From Cryptomeria japonica (taxonomy: Eukaryota > Streptophyta > Pinopsida > Cupressales > Cupressaceae), in contig NC_081409.1 of assembly GCF_030272615.1 (NCBI RefSeq), forward strand, positions 911,109,330-911,173,329: 64,000 nucleotides of DNA, read 5' to 3'. Every line of letters starts with the position of its first letter. Position 1 is the first letter of the stretch. Under the pieces are notes generated by a model. It saw only the letters and a list, made by a program, of their open reading frames with translations. It did not search any database and was not told where the DNA came from. Position numbers and translations under genes: made by a program. Positions 51,606 through 62,445 of this stretch are shown piece by piece.

Positions 51606-52158
51606 ATGAGCAAGTTAGGCAAACTTTAGTAGACAACTCCCAGAAGATCAAGGACAAAGTAGATGAAAAGAGAAGAGATGTACAATTTGTTGTTCGGGAA
51701 TTGGTAATGGTTCACTTGAACAAAGCAAGACTTCAAAAAGGTGTCCCTAGAAAAATTCAAATGAGGAGAATTGGACCTTGTAAGATCTTGTCCAAGCATG
51801 GAAACAATGCCTACAAACTTGACCTACCCGGAGACATGGCTTTATCTCCTATTTTCAATGTTGCAGACTTGGTACCGTATAAGGGTGCACTTCTAGAAGA
51901 ATGTCAGAGATTTTCAGAGGTCTCATAGGCACTTTTAGACCTACCCTTACCACAAGCAACCAGGCCACAAGCCGAAAAGGTGTTGGATGCCGAAAAGGTG
52001 TTGGATTCCCGAATCCTCAAGAAGACCAGGCACACCACCTATGTGGAGCATTTAGTTAAATGGGAACATCTTCCAGAATCTGAGGCCACTTGAGTCCCTG
52101 AGGAAGACTTTTCAAAGCTCGAAATTACCTCCTTTGTGTTTCCCCAAGGAGTCACTTG
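51606..52158 (+). pseudogene. Integrase tail and chromodomain of E
   Basis: Continues the integrase of E after G. The GPY/F-like module reads MRRIGPCKILSKHGNNAYKL, then LSPIFNVADLVPYKG. After a TAG at 51926 the same frame gives a chromodomain with KKTRHTTYVEHLVKWEHLPE. A TGA stands at the usual Trp position of the TWVPEED motif. A short tandem duplication (aaaaggtgttggatgccg) sits just before the chromodomain. The final stop is at 52156-52158. Confidence 0.88.
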
Positions 52159-52170
52159 ACTTCTTTCTCA

Positions 52171-52181
52171 TTGGGGGAGTA
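52171..52181 (+). other. Polypurine tract of E
   Basis: ttgggggagta directly abuts the 3' LTR start tggtgcaag. Confidence 0.75.
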
Positions 52182-52591
52182 TGGTGCAAGAGCACCCAGT
52201 TTTGGTTGCATTTTCAAAGTTTTCAACAATTTTGGTGTGATTAGGTTCAAATGTGTGTTTTCTTAGTTTGAAATGGCATCTCATAAGGGCATTGGGATAA
52301 CCTATTATGATGAGTTAGCATTGGTTTGGAGCGGAGCCATCGAGTATCGATGGAAGTGGTTTTCAAGCTATCCCAACGACTCGATGAGCAAACATAGGCA
52401 TAGAGTATTGTTATCGGCTATCAGGGAGAATGGTTTCTTGTTATCCCAAAGATTTGATAGGAAAGTGTTAGTCGAGGAGAGGGTTATCGGGTATCGGGAG
52501 GAGTGTTTTCTTGTTACCCCGCTGACCCGATAACTAGGCGCAAGCGGAGGAGGTTGACTTTGGAGACATCGGCCATCGGAAAAGCGCAATG
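52182..52591 (+). repeat. 3' LTR of E, first part
   Basis: Matches 36582-36991 of the left LTR and ends at the caatg target site where element I is inserted. Confidence 0.93.
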
Positions 52592-53589
52592 TGTTGGTTG
52601 AAAATTTTGTACAATTGGGGAAATATACAAAATTGTGGCTTCAACCATAGTGTGTGAGTAAAACTCTCCTAATTAAGGGAAGGCTCCCCCTATCTACAAA
52701 CTAAACTAATCTAATATGAGTGGGACAACAGTCTTTCTTCTTCTTTCAAGAAAAACTATACTCTTTTCTCTTCACAGAAAAGTAGTAGCAACTGGAAATA
52801 AATAACAACAAATACAGAAATGAGACTTCTTTGTATGATTTTTGAAACATAAAGGGAAGCAAAGTTTCCATGAAGGCACAAAGACCTCCGTCACTTCCCT
52901 GGGATGGGAAAACAGAAAGAAAGCTCACAGTCTTCAACTATCTATTCTCCTATCAACCTTTTTAGATGATTTTCTGCTAACTAAGCACAATATGTAGTAG
53001 CTCAAAGTCTAACTAAATGATGCCCTTCAACTCACATGCACAAGTATTAAAAATAGAAGCAACACAAAGTCTACAAGCTATCTTCCCACTTTAGCTTTCC
53101 ACACTAGTTTCAGATATGATAAGCAACTCAAAGTCTACAAGACCAAAACTGAAAACCAAACATATAACTCTAAATACAATTAGCAGCTCAAAGTTTGCAA
53201 GATTGAATTTAAATCTCTCTTTCACAATAGAACAAAACTCACAATCAACTCTAGAAAATGTCATCACATAACAACTTGAATTGGCACAAAGTCTCAACAC
53301 AACTTGCCTCTTTATTAAAAGCAATCTGATTTACATCTAAACTCAAAGTCTTAGAGTGCATATACAAACTGGCAGAATTTTGTTGCATTGTAAAAAAGAT
53401 CCTATTTACAAATGAGGGTCCTCCTTATATAGGAAATTATTGGAGAAAAATGTGGGCACAGTTGACTAATTCAACTGCACAGTCCCACTTGACTACAACT
53501 TTAGCAGAAAGAAAATATACAGCTGCGAGAAAACATCCAGCATCTAATAATGCAACTACATGAAAAGAAAGTGTCAAAAAGAGGACACT

Positions 53590-53799
53590 TTATTCATCTT
53601 TCTCCTCCTCATTGGATTTTTGAAATTCTTCAAACCGAGCTAAAGCAACTTGCATCTTAGCTTTGTCTAGCGGCATATCATCAATCTCATCAGCACATCT
53701 TCTTTTCTCTGTTGATTTGTTGGGAGAGGGCTCAGACATTTCAACATGGATCACTAGTGTTTTGAAAATGATCACCATCAGACCAACAAATTTCATCAA
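53590..53799 (-). other. Small conserved frame in the 3' LTR of I
   Basis: A 69-codon frame with a hydrophobic start (MMKFVGLMVIIFKTLV) and a charged tail (EEFQKSNEEEKDE). The copy in the other LTR (57903-58112) differs at four residues with no stop or shift. It lies upstream of the LTR TATA box, so it would need its own promoter or readthrough. It may not be expressed. Confidence 0.3.
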
Positions 53800-53854
53800 T
53801 TAGAACAAGAAACAGGAGTCAGAAATGAATTAGGAGACAAAAGGGGAAAAACTT

Positions 53855-54692
53855 GCAGGTCAGACTTTAAAGTCCAAACTGCACGTTCAAACAACATCAT
53901 ACGCAGGTCAGACTTTAAAGTCCGACCTACAAGGGAAAAACTTGACAAGCAACTGCATGTCGGACTTTAAAGTCCGATTTGCAACTTGTCAAAATTTGCA
54001 CATCAGACTTTAAAGTCTGATGTGCAAGGAAAATCAAGCAAAGATTGCATATCAGACTTTAAAGTCTGATATGTGAGAAGGGCAAACCTTAACTTGCAGG
54101 TCGGGAAAAATTCCCTGACCTACACATATACCTGTAGGTCGGGAAAAATTCCCTGACTTGCACTTACACCTGCAGGTCGGGAAAAATTCCCCAACCTGCA
54201 CATGGACCTTGGTGAATTGAAACAAGAATAATCATGCAGGAAAAGACTCCTTGCAAGTCAGACTTTAAAGTCCGACATGCAACTTCCTTCTTGCTAAACT
54301 GCACATCGGACTTTAAAGTCCGATGTGCAAGGGAAAAGTCCCTACAGGTCAGACTTTAAACTCTGCTCTGCAGGAAAAGAACTGCCTGCAAGTCCGACCT
54401 GTAGGGAAAGAACCAAAACATTGCACATCAGAATTTAAAGTCCGATGTGCAATTCTAACAAAGAAAAACCCTGCAGGTCAGACTTTAAAGTCCGCTCTGC
54501 AGGAAAAGAACTGCCTGCAAGTCAGAATTTAAAGTCCGATCTGCAGGGAAAGAACCAAAACATTGCACATCGAACTTTAAAGTCCGATGTGCAATTCTAA
54601 CAAAGAAAAACCCTGCAGGTCGAACTTTAAAGTCCGATCTGCAGAGAAGATTGCCAAAACATTGCACATCGGACTTTAAAGTTTGACCTGCA
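53855..54692. repeat. Palindrome array in the 3' LTR of I
   Basis: About 14 units with the core GGACTTTAAAGTCC or one-base variants, each extended by matching arms such as GCACATC/GATGTGC or GCAGGTC/GACCTGC. The best units are fully self-complementary over 28 bases. Around 54095-54200 three units of a second palindrome type occur (GGTCGGGAAAAATTCC with GACCTGC arms). Confidence 0.95.
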
Positions 54693-55076
54693 AGCAAAAC
54701 TGCAAAATCTAAAAAAACTTTAAAAAATATGAGAAAAACAAAAGATGAAAAGCAAAAGAGGATAACCGATGGAGTTAATCAACCTTTCCCAAAGGACATG
54801 AGGCACGAAACAGACCAGTTTCGTAGGGTTGCCTTATGATTTTAGCAGCGTTAAAATTGAGGACAACAACTGTCTCTGACTACAGAACAAGCTACACCAC
54901 TTGAAGCTTGTAGAATCCAGAACTCTGAGTGCTTGTATCCATTGGGCTATAGAGTCAGGTGACAAAAGGACCAAGATGCAAAACAACTTACTAAAAAGAA
55001 AGACATAGACTTATGCAACTACACTTATTGAAAAGAAAACTAACTTAACCTAAACTAATTGACAATTGAAACCTTC

Positions 55077-56772
55077 CTAAATGAAACCATTCACGGGCTT
55101 TCCAAAATAGCTGCCTTTTTTCAGCAGCTTGCAATGCCTTGCATGATCATAAGCAACTTTGTATAGATGGAGTACAGACAAGTGTACCAGGACTTGATGC
55201 AACACTCCTTGGAGGAGATGAACAAATCCACCTTCCTCTTGGGGTGAATCATATGTGATGCTGCCCCAAGGTGGAGTTTTGAAACCAGACTGCTCTTTCT
55301 TAGCTAAATATACGTTTTTGGCTTCTTTCTCAAGTATATCCTCTAGCTCATGTACAAGTGGGACCTCTAGCTTTCCATTAGCTTCCAACCAAGCAATATG
55401 TTTGATTGGACATCCTCTTGATTGTACAAGGACTGAAACCTTCTTACTAGCTACAACTTGAACAACTGGTTTTTCAACCGTAACAACCTCATGCTGAATA
55501 GAATGATCTTCTTCATGTGATTCAAATGAAAACATGATTGCATTGTATGACTTAGTAGGTTGTTCACAAACTTTTGATTGGAGAGAATCATCCACAAGAC
55601 TTGAACAAAAATCTTCTATAGTGCTGATGAAAAGATCTTCATCAAGTTCTGGGGTAGGTCTCTTATGCAAGATACGTCCAAGTTCATGATCTTGGAGCAT
55701 GAAAGCATTCATTTCAACTTGACTGGGATCTTCATGCATGTTCACCTTTTCACATCTCATGATGTGATTGTCCTTCTCCATGGTACCTAGCATGGTCGTT
55801 TCTTTTTGTTCAATAACTTTCTGGAATTGCATAAACCAGATTTGAGAGTCGCCAGCTATGTCTGCTTCCTCCTCTTGGAATAGACCAGTAAGATCACTTT
55901 GTTTAGATTCAGAGTCCTCCACTTCTGCATTTGTTGATGGTGGCTCAAGTGCAAGCCCTTCTGGTGGCAAAGGAAGCTTGTCTTGATTTCTAGCTACATA
56001 ACTAGAAGCAGTATTTGGATATGGCCTCCTCGGAATGTCTTCATAAGAGGAAGAAAATAAACCTTGAGCTATTTGCTTTTTGAGGGAAAGCAACTCATTA
56101 GCCAACCTTTGCACCATGGTATCTACTCTCTTGGTAGACCATGATCCCAAAGAAGAGTTTTCTTTGGACCCATTTGACTCTATCTTTATCTTATCCGCAA
56201 GGATAAGATCATCTTCAACCTTAACTGCTAAGGTTTGTGCAGCTACAAGGTCTCTTGGAACTGCTCTTCTCTACAAGAAACTCACCTTAGGTGACTGAGA
56301 ATTCATGAAGAATCACTTCAAATTTGCAGCGGTAGGCTAAGAAACAATCGGGATGCGGTTATGCAGCTTGTTGAATTTAGCAACAAATTCTCGCATGGAC
56401 TCTTGCGGTTCTTTCTTCATTTGAGTCAATTGTGCCAAGAGCACATGCTCATCTTCTATAGGTTTTAACCTTGCCTCAAAACCTTGTTTTGAGGCTAGCC
56501 CAATCTGTGATAGAATTATTTGGCAAATGGTAAAACCAATCAGCAGCTACACCTTGTAAGGTTTCAATAAATAACCTTACAGATACATCTTCATGCTCAA
56601 ATCCTAAAACACCACACACAATATAAAATGCAGCAATGTGTTCATTAGGATGTTGAGCACCATCACCCAAAAACTTGGGAAAGTTCTTCCGTGAACCATC
56701 AGGAAGAACATGTAAGGGTAGAGTCAGGTTCAACAGACCAAAAGCATTCCCCCAAGGACCTTGAGCTACCAT
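55077..56772 (-). pseudogene. Gag-type protein of element I
   Basis: The ATG at 56772 opens a Gag domain, with LPDGSRKNFPKFLGDGAQHP, VRLFIETLQGVAADWFYHLP and SITDWASLKTRF. A single-base shift near 56478 moves the frame. The protein continues with a Met/Glu-rich part to about 56280 and stops near 56320 and 56280. A 357-codon frame follows (55077-56150) with RVDTMVQRLANELLSLKKQI and a long acidic, unassigned C-terminal part. There is no zinc knuckle, protease or reverse transcriptase. Original length was about 565 residues. Confidence 0.8.
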
Positions 56773-56881
56773 TTTACATATTCTTGGTGAAAGTTTGATA
56801 AATTATAAGGAAAGGAATTACAATGAATAGGATATCGATATACTTCAACCAAAAGCATGAGGCTTTTGGATGCGTATTCGA

Positions 56882-56899
56882 TCCCCAGCAGAATCGCCA
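56882..56899 (-). other. Primer binding site of I (tRNA-Arg type)
   Basis: The minus strand reads TGGCGATTCTGCTGGGGA, five bases from the 5' LTR. It resembles the TGGCGACTCTGCTGGGGA-type site reported for Ogre-like gypsy elements and assigned to tRNA-Arg. That assignment is from memory. Confidence 0.6.
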
Positions 56900-57736
56900 A
56901 AAATTGTTGGTTGAAATTTTGGTACACTTGGGGAAATATACAAAATTGTGGCTTCAACCACAACGTGTGAGTAAAACTCTCCTAATTAAAGGAAGACTCC
57001 CCCATCTACAAACTAAACTAATCTAATATGAGTGGGACAACAGTCTTTCTTCTTCCTTCAAGAAAAACTATACTCTTTTTTCTTCATAGAAAAGTAGTAG
57101 CAACTGGAAATAAATAACCCCAAATATAGAAATGAGATTTCTTTGTAGGATTTTTCAAACATAAAGGGAAGCAAAGTTTCCATGAAGGCACAAAGACCTC
57201 CGTCACTTCCCTGGGATGGGAAAACAGAAAGAAAGCTCACAGTCTTCAACTATCTATTCTCCTATCAACCTGTTTAGATGATTTTCTACTAACTAAGCAC
57301 AATATGTAGCAGCTCAAAGTCTAACTACATGATGCCCTTCAACTCACATGCAAAAGTCTTAAAAATAGAAGCAACACAAAGTCTACAAGCTATCTTCGCA
57401 CTTTAGCTTTCCACACTAGTTTCAGATATGATAAGCAGCTCAAAGTCTACAAGACCAAAACTGAAAACCAAACATATAACTCTAAATACAATTAGCAGCT
57501 CAAAGTCTGCAAGATTGAATTTAAATCTCTCTTTCACAATAGAACAAAACTCACAATCAACTCTAGAAAATGTCATCACATAACAACTTGAATTGGCACA
57601 AAGTCTCAACACAACTTGCCTCTTTTATTGAAAGCAATCTGATTTACATCTAAACTCAAAGTCTTAGAGTGCATATACAAATTGGCAGAATTTTTTTGCA
57701 TTGTAAAAAAGATCCTATATACAAATGAGGGTCCTC

Positions 57737-57746
57737 CTTATATAGG
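57737..57746 (-). promoter_or_regulatory. TATA box of the 5' LTR of I
   Basis: CCTATATAAG on the minus strand, the best TATA box in the LTR. The palindrome array begins about 420 bases upstream of it, which places the array in U3. Confidence 0.6.
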
Positions 57747-57902
57747 AAAATGTTGGAGAAAAATGTGGGCACAGTTGACTAATTCAACTGCACAGTCCCA
57801 CTTGACTACAACTTTAGCAGAAAGAAAATATGCAGCTGCGAGAAAACTTGCAGCATCTAACAATGCAACTACATGAAAAGAAAGTGTCAAAAAGAGGAAA
57901 CT

Positions 57903-58112
57903 TTATTCATCTTTCTCCTCCTCGTTGGATTTCTGAAATTCTTCAAACCAAGCTAAAGCAACTTGCATCTTAGCTTTGTCTAGCGCCATATCATCAATCT
58001 CATCAGCGCATCTTCTTTTCTCTGTCAATTTGCTGGGAGAGGGCTCGGACATTTCAACATGGATCACTAGTGTTTTGAAAATGATCACCATCAGACCAAC
58101 AAATTTCATCAA
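57903..58112 (-). other. Small conserved frame in the 5' LTR of I
   Basis: Counterpart of 53590-53799, 69 codons with four substitutions. It ends with the same Glu/Lys-rich tail. Confidence 0.3.
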
Positions 58113-58167
58113 TTAGAACAAGAAACAGGAGTCAAAAATTACTTATGAGACAAAATGGGAAAAACTT

Positions 58168-59068
58168 GTAGGTTGGACTTTAAAGTCCGAACTACACGTT
58201 AAAACAACATCATATGCAGGTCGGACTTTAAAGTCTGACCTGCAAGGGAAAAACTTGACAAACAACTGCATGTCGGACTTTAAAGTCTGATCTGCAACTT
58301 GGGAAGGAAACTCAAAATTTGCACATCGGACTTTAAAGTCCAATGTGCAAAGAAAATCAATCAAAGATTGCATATCGGACTTTAAAGTCCAATATGCGAG
58401 AAGGGCAAACCTTAACTTGCAGGTTAGGAAAAATTCCCCGACTTGCACATAGACCTGCAGGTCAGGAAAAATTCCTCGACCTGCACTTAGACCTGCAGGT
58501 CAAGAAAAATTCCCCGACCTGCACTTAGACCTTGGCGAATTGAAACAAAAATAATCATGCAAGAAAAGACTCCTTGCAAGTCAGACTTTAAAGTCCGACA
58601 TGCAACTTCCTTCTTGCTAAACTGCACATCAGACTTTAAGCAAGGGAAAAGTCCCTGCAGGTCAGACTTTAAACTCCGCTCTGCAGGAAAAGAACTGCCT
58701 GCTGGTCAGACTTTAATGTTCGATCTGCAGGGAAAGAACCAAAACATTGCACATTGGACTTTAAAGTCTGATGTGCAATTCTAACATAGAAAAACCCTCT
58801 AGGTCAGACTTTAAAGTCCGCTCTGTAGGAAAAGAATTGCCTGCTGGTCGAAATTTCAAGTCTGATCTGTAAGAAAAGAACCAAAACATTGCATATCAGA
58901 CTTTAAAGTCCGATGTGCAATTCTAACAAAGAAAAACCCTGCAGGTCAGACTTTAAAGTCCGATCTGTAGAGAAGATTGCCAAAACATTGCACATCGGAC
59001 TTTAAAGTCCGATGTGCAATTCTATCTAAGAAACACCTTGCAGGTCGGACTTTAAAGTCCGACTTGCA
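58168..59068. repeat. Palindrome array in the 5' LTR of I
   Basis: About 16 units of the same ACTTTAAAGT-core palindrome, including perfect ones near 58990-59017. Three units of the GGGAAAAATTCC type occur near 58415-58520. The order of units follows the other LTR with small gains and losses, so the array was present before insertion and has drifted since. Confidence 0.95.
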
Positions 59069-59248
59069 AGCAAAACTACAAAATCTAAATAAACTTTAAA
59101 AAAATGAGAAAAACAAAAGACGAAAAGCAAAAGAGGCTAACGAATGGAGTCAATCAACCTTTCCCAAAGGACGTGAGGCATGAAACGGACTAGTTTCATA
59201 GGGTTGCCTCACAATTTTAGCAGTGCTAAAATCGAGGACAACACAATG

Positions 59249-60228
59249 TCATACTACTCGATGACCCGATGAAAAGTGCAAAGCAGAAGTGTGAAGACAT
59301 CGGTCATCGGTAGTCGTTATGATGTTACGTCGAAGACCCGACAGGAAGTGCGAAGTGCATAAAGTCGACATCGGCTATCAGACGAAGGGATTTTTTTCTA
59401 TCCCAACGCCCGAAGGGAATAGTGAGAACTTTGCAACAGGCATCAGAAGCCAGGTTTTGAGGCTACACCGATGACCATTTTGAAACTATTTTTTAGCTTG
59501 TAACCGTCTGTGTTTCACGATGGATGGAATGTTTAAAAGACCCAATAGGCATTTGTAAAAGGTTGGATGTTGGATGGTTGAATACTACAGGAAATACATA
59601 CAGTCTATTTTTTGGTTTTCTTTCGCTGTGTGTTGTACTGTCTTGTTTTGTTAAGTTTTTCATTACAGTTTTGTAATTTAGGTTTCCTTTTTGTTGTTCG
59701 TTTTGGTGTTTTGAATTCCTAGTGTAAATATGGCTCTATCTTGAACCTCCACCATGGGATCCATGTGGCCATTGGAGTTCTTCAGGAAGAGCCAAGAATG
59801 TACAGTAAGAGTAGAGAAGTAGTAGGGGGAAACTAAAAAATGGCAATCACCATTTCTACAAACTAGCCCTACGCGAGCTTGGTGATAGTCCGGCTAGGTG
59901 TGAGTAGTGTGAAGGAGATAACTTGCATGGGAGGAATCTATTGAGAACTGGAAGAAGATCCCTAGAACTTAGTCATTTTGTAACTGAAAGAAGAGAGTTT
60001 GCCAAACCAAAAATGAAGGGTGGTTTTGCAAAGAGAGAGAGCAAGTGTTGGTTGTCCTGCACCCCTGCAAGGATATAGGGAGAAAGCTTACCTTGTGAGC
60101 TTGAGGAAGGTGAAACAAGCAAACTATTGGTAGGTGAGTACATAGGAGAAGACTATGGGCCCTAATAGAGAATAGGATTACACCATAAAAGAACTCCGGT
60201 TGGTGGTAAATTAAGACTCTCCCTATCA
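59249..60228 (+). repeat. 3' LTR of E, second part
   Basis: Resumes at tcatactactcgatgacccg and runs to ccctatca, matching 36992-37982. It is followed by the target duplication cacat. Confidence 0.93.
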
Positions 60229-60300
60229 CACATACAATAGTCAAATAAAATAATCATGCCCCCTCGTAGCTTCTCTAGTCATGGACATCCTTGAGTCACA

Positions 60301-61365
60301 TGTAGGCCCCAGAGACAACTGAGAGTTTGGGGGGGGGGGGGGTGAATCAGTTGTCTAAGAAATTCAAACCAAAAACTTATTAACTAACTTAGTGCTTAAT
60401 ACTGGTAAATCAGTTAAGTATGCCGGTAAACAGTGTTAACAAAAAATTACTATACCAGTAAGAATTAATGCATGAAACACAAGCAAAAAGTCATCCACAA
60501 CACATGACACCAATATTTGTATGTGGAAACCCTGTAAGGGGAAAAACCACGGTGGGAAACCTTACCCATAATCAGATGATACTACTGTAGATAGTAAGTG
60601 TACAAGAGGGGTCTGCACATGCAGAAAGGCCAACAGCCTAGAGCTCACTGCTCAATCACAAATGGAAGTCACACTGACTACAGTTGGATGGTTAAATCCA
60701 ATAAGAATGTACTGCACAAAATAGCATCTTCATATGCTAGATTCAGTACCGGTGTAATGCTGATATGCTTCTACAAAAACCTAACTTCACCTTCAAATGA
60801 TGTCTTCGTGTATACCTTTGCTTGATCTCGTATATACCTTCACACAATTCTTTTTCGCATTTCACACTTGATCTTACAAATAAGATCTTACATTTATACC
60901 ATACCCTAAGACCAATTTTAGTAGGTCGGCTCTACAAGATATTACAATAAAAACATTTTACAAACAATACAATATCCGATGCAATAACCGATTGAATATG
61001 TCGGCTTAATGCATTTACAACAATAATAAATCTTCTCCATAGCATGCCATGCTGATCTGGAAAAGATAAACCTGTTGGTGTAACCCTAGATAACCTGGAC
61101 CTATTTGCCGATAAAAGCAAATATGCAAATAAGAATATACCAATGATTATTACTTCAAAATAAAGTGTCCACATGATGTCTTCGACATTACCAAGTGTCT
61201 TCCTTGTCATTCTAGGTACCGGTGAACATTATATCCTGCCGGTTAACCATATACCGGTAACTGTTGCACAGTTTACTGTTTGCCGGTGAATGTTGCTGGA
61301 TCTCCAAAGTAGGTGTATTTAGTAGGTGTTGATATCAATGACAAAACCATACCAAAATACCAACA
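60301..61365 (-). repeat. 3' LTR of F
   Basis: Runs from tgtaggcccc to aaaataccaaca on the plus strand. A poly-G run of about 14 (60331-60343) corresponds to the CCCCCC end motif shared by G, J and K. The preceding bases tcaca may be the target duplication. The partner is outside the window. Confidence 0.75.
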
Positions 61366-61600
61366 ATCTCCCCCTTTGGAATTGATGGCAACATAAGATG
61401 GAAAAACCATCAAAGTGCCAAAACAGAAATGCCAAGTGTAAAACCAACAATCTCCTTAAAGTAACAATCTCTCCCCCTAGGAGCAACATGAGTTTTTCCT
61501 CAATTGATAATGTGTTTTTCCATATATCTCTCCCCCTTTGACATCAAATGCCAAAGCTACAAAATTTGAAGTCCATACAAAAATACCAACTACTCCCCCT
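61366..61600 (-). other. Polypurine tract cluster of F
   Basis: Plus-strand atctccccctttgg at 61366 abuts the LTR. Further ctccccct copies occur near 61471, 61530 and 61592. Read on the minus strand they are AGGGGGAGA tracts. Confidence 0.75.
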
Positions 61601-61680
61601 GAGAAGAAGCTTCCTCATCAAATACCGGAATAAAAGATTTGTCCATTTAATTCTGTCGGTTGATGACTATCATCAACTGT

Positions 61681-62445
61681 CTAAGTCTCTATCGGTGGAG
61701 GTATGACTCTGAGCTGATCTCTGAGATACTCAAAAGTTTCCTTAGGCAAAGGTTTTGTGAAAATATCTGCAAGCTATTCTTTAGTATTCACATAAACCAG
61801 TTTTATCTCCTTTTCTTCAACTTTTTCCCTTAGAAAATTTAGTTTGATAGAAACATGTTTTGTTTTAAAATATAATGTTGGATTCTTAGATATATCAATT
61901 GCTGCAGTGTTATCACAATATATAGTAATAGGTTCCTTGCATTTTACCTTTATGTCTTTCAACATTTGCTTAAGCCAAAGTACCTGTGTACAGTTTGTTA
62001 CTACTACAACATATTTTGATTCTGCTGTTGATAAAGATGTACAACTCTGTTTCTTACTTAACCAAGAAACTAATCTCTTTCCAAGAAAGAATGCTCCTCC
62101 AGTGGTGCTTTTTCTATCATCCACATCTCCTGCCCAATTTGCATCTGTGTATGCATATAGATCAAAATTTTCATCTTTAGGATACCATAATCCAAGATTT
62201 GTTGTGCCTTGTAAGTACCGAAAAATCCTTTTTACTGCTAATTCATGATTTTCCCTAGGATTACTCTGAAATCTAGAAACTATACATACTACATTCAAAA
62301 TGTCAGGTCTGGTTTGTGTCAAATATAGTAAACCTCCTATCATAGATTTGTATCTAGTTGGATTAACAGGTGTAGATTCATCTCTTTGAGATAATTTGTC
62401 ATTTGTAGTCATAGGTGTGCTTATCGGTTTAGAGTTCTTATCCCA
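61681..62445 (-). pseudogene. RNase H of copia element F
   Basis: The frame carries MIGGLLYLTQTRPDILNVVC, RIFRYLQGTTNLGLWY, LYAYTDANWAGDVDDRKSTT and SWLSKKQSCTSLSTAESKYV, the standard copia RNase H. A TAG at 61771-61773 stands where a Gln codon is usual (TKE-stop-LADIFTKPLPKE). The protein then reads on to a stop at 61681-61683. A one-base loss near 62440 separates it from reverse transcriptase. Confidence 0.9.

Larger units (their letters stand above)
52592..54868 (-). repeat. 3' LTR of I
   Basis: Starts tgttggttgaaa and ends gaggacaaca on the plus strand. Contains a palindrome array at 53855-54692 and a 69-codon minus-strand frame at 53590-53799. Confidence 0.93.
52592..59243 (-). mobile_element. 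Gag-only LTR retrotransposon I
   Basis: A 6.65 kb element with a perfect target duplication caatg (52587-52591 and 59244-59248), nested in the 3' LTR of E. The LTRs are very long (2277 and 2339 bp). The 2.0 kb internal part encodes a single Gag-type protein on the minus strand and no pol. This matches the published class of terminal-repeat retrotransposons with a GAG domain (TR-GAG), which depend on other elements. About eight to nine differences separate the LTRs in the first 120 bases. Confidence 0.93.
56905..59243 (-). repeat. 5' LTR of I
   Basis: Second LTR copy. In minus orientation the order is palindrome array (59068-58168), small frame (58112-57903), TATA box (57746-57737), then R/U5. 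Confidence 0.93.
36582..60228 (+). mobile_element. Ty3/gypsy chromovirus E, split by three later insertions
   Basis: Perfect 5 bp target duplication cacat (36577-36581 and 60229-60233). The left LTR is 36582-37982. The right LTR starts at 52182 and, once element I is removed, is 1390 bp against 1401 bp on the left. Gag, zinc knuckle, protease, reverse transcriptase, RNase H, integrase and chromodomain follow in order. Removing J (1523 bases with one target copy) and G (8009 bases with one target copy) brings gag, the protease/reverse transcriptase block and the two integrase halves back into register. This shows that the parts belong together. Confidence 0.95.

Noticed and set aside
53855-54692. 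CRISPR-like array of palindromic repeats
   Set aside because: Spacing and repeat arms are irregular, no cas genes exist, the array is duplicated in both LTRs, and the DNA is plant.
54323-54697. Small frames on both strands with repeated CKSDFKV-type wording
   Set aside because: They are translations of the palindrome array.
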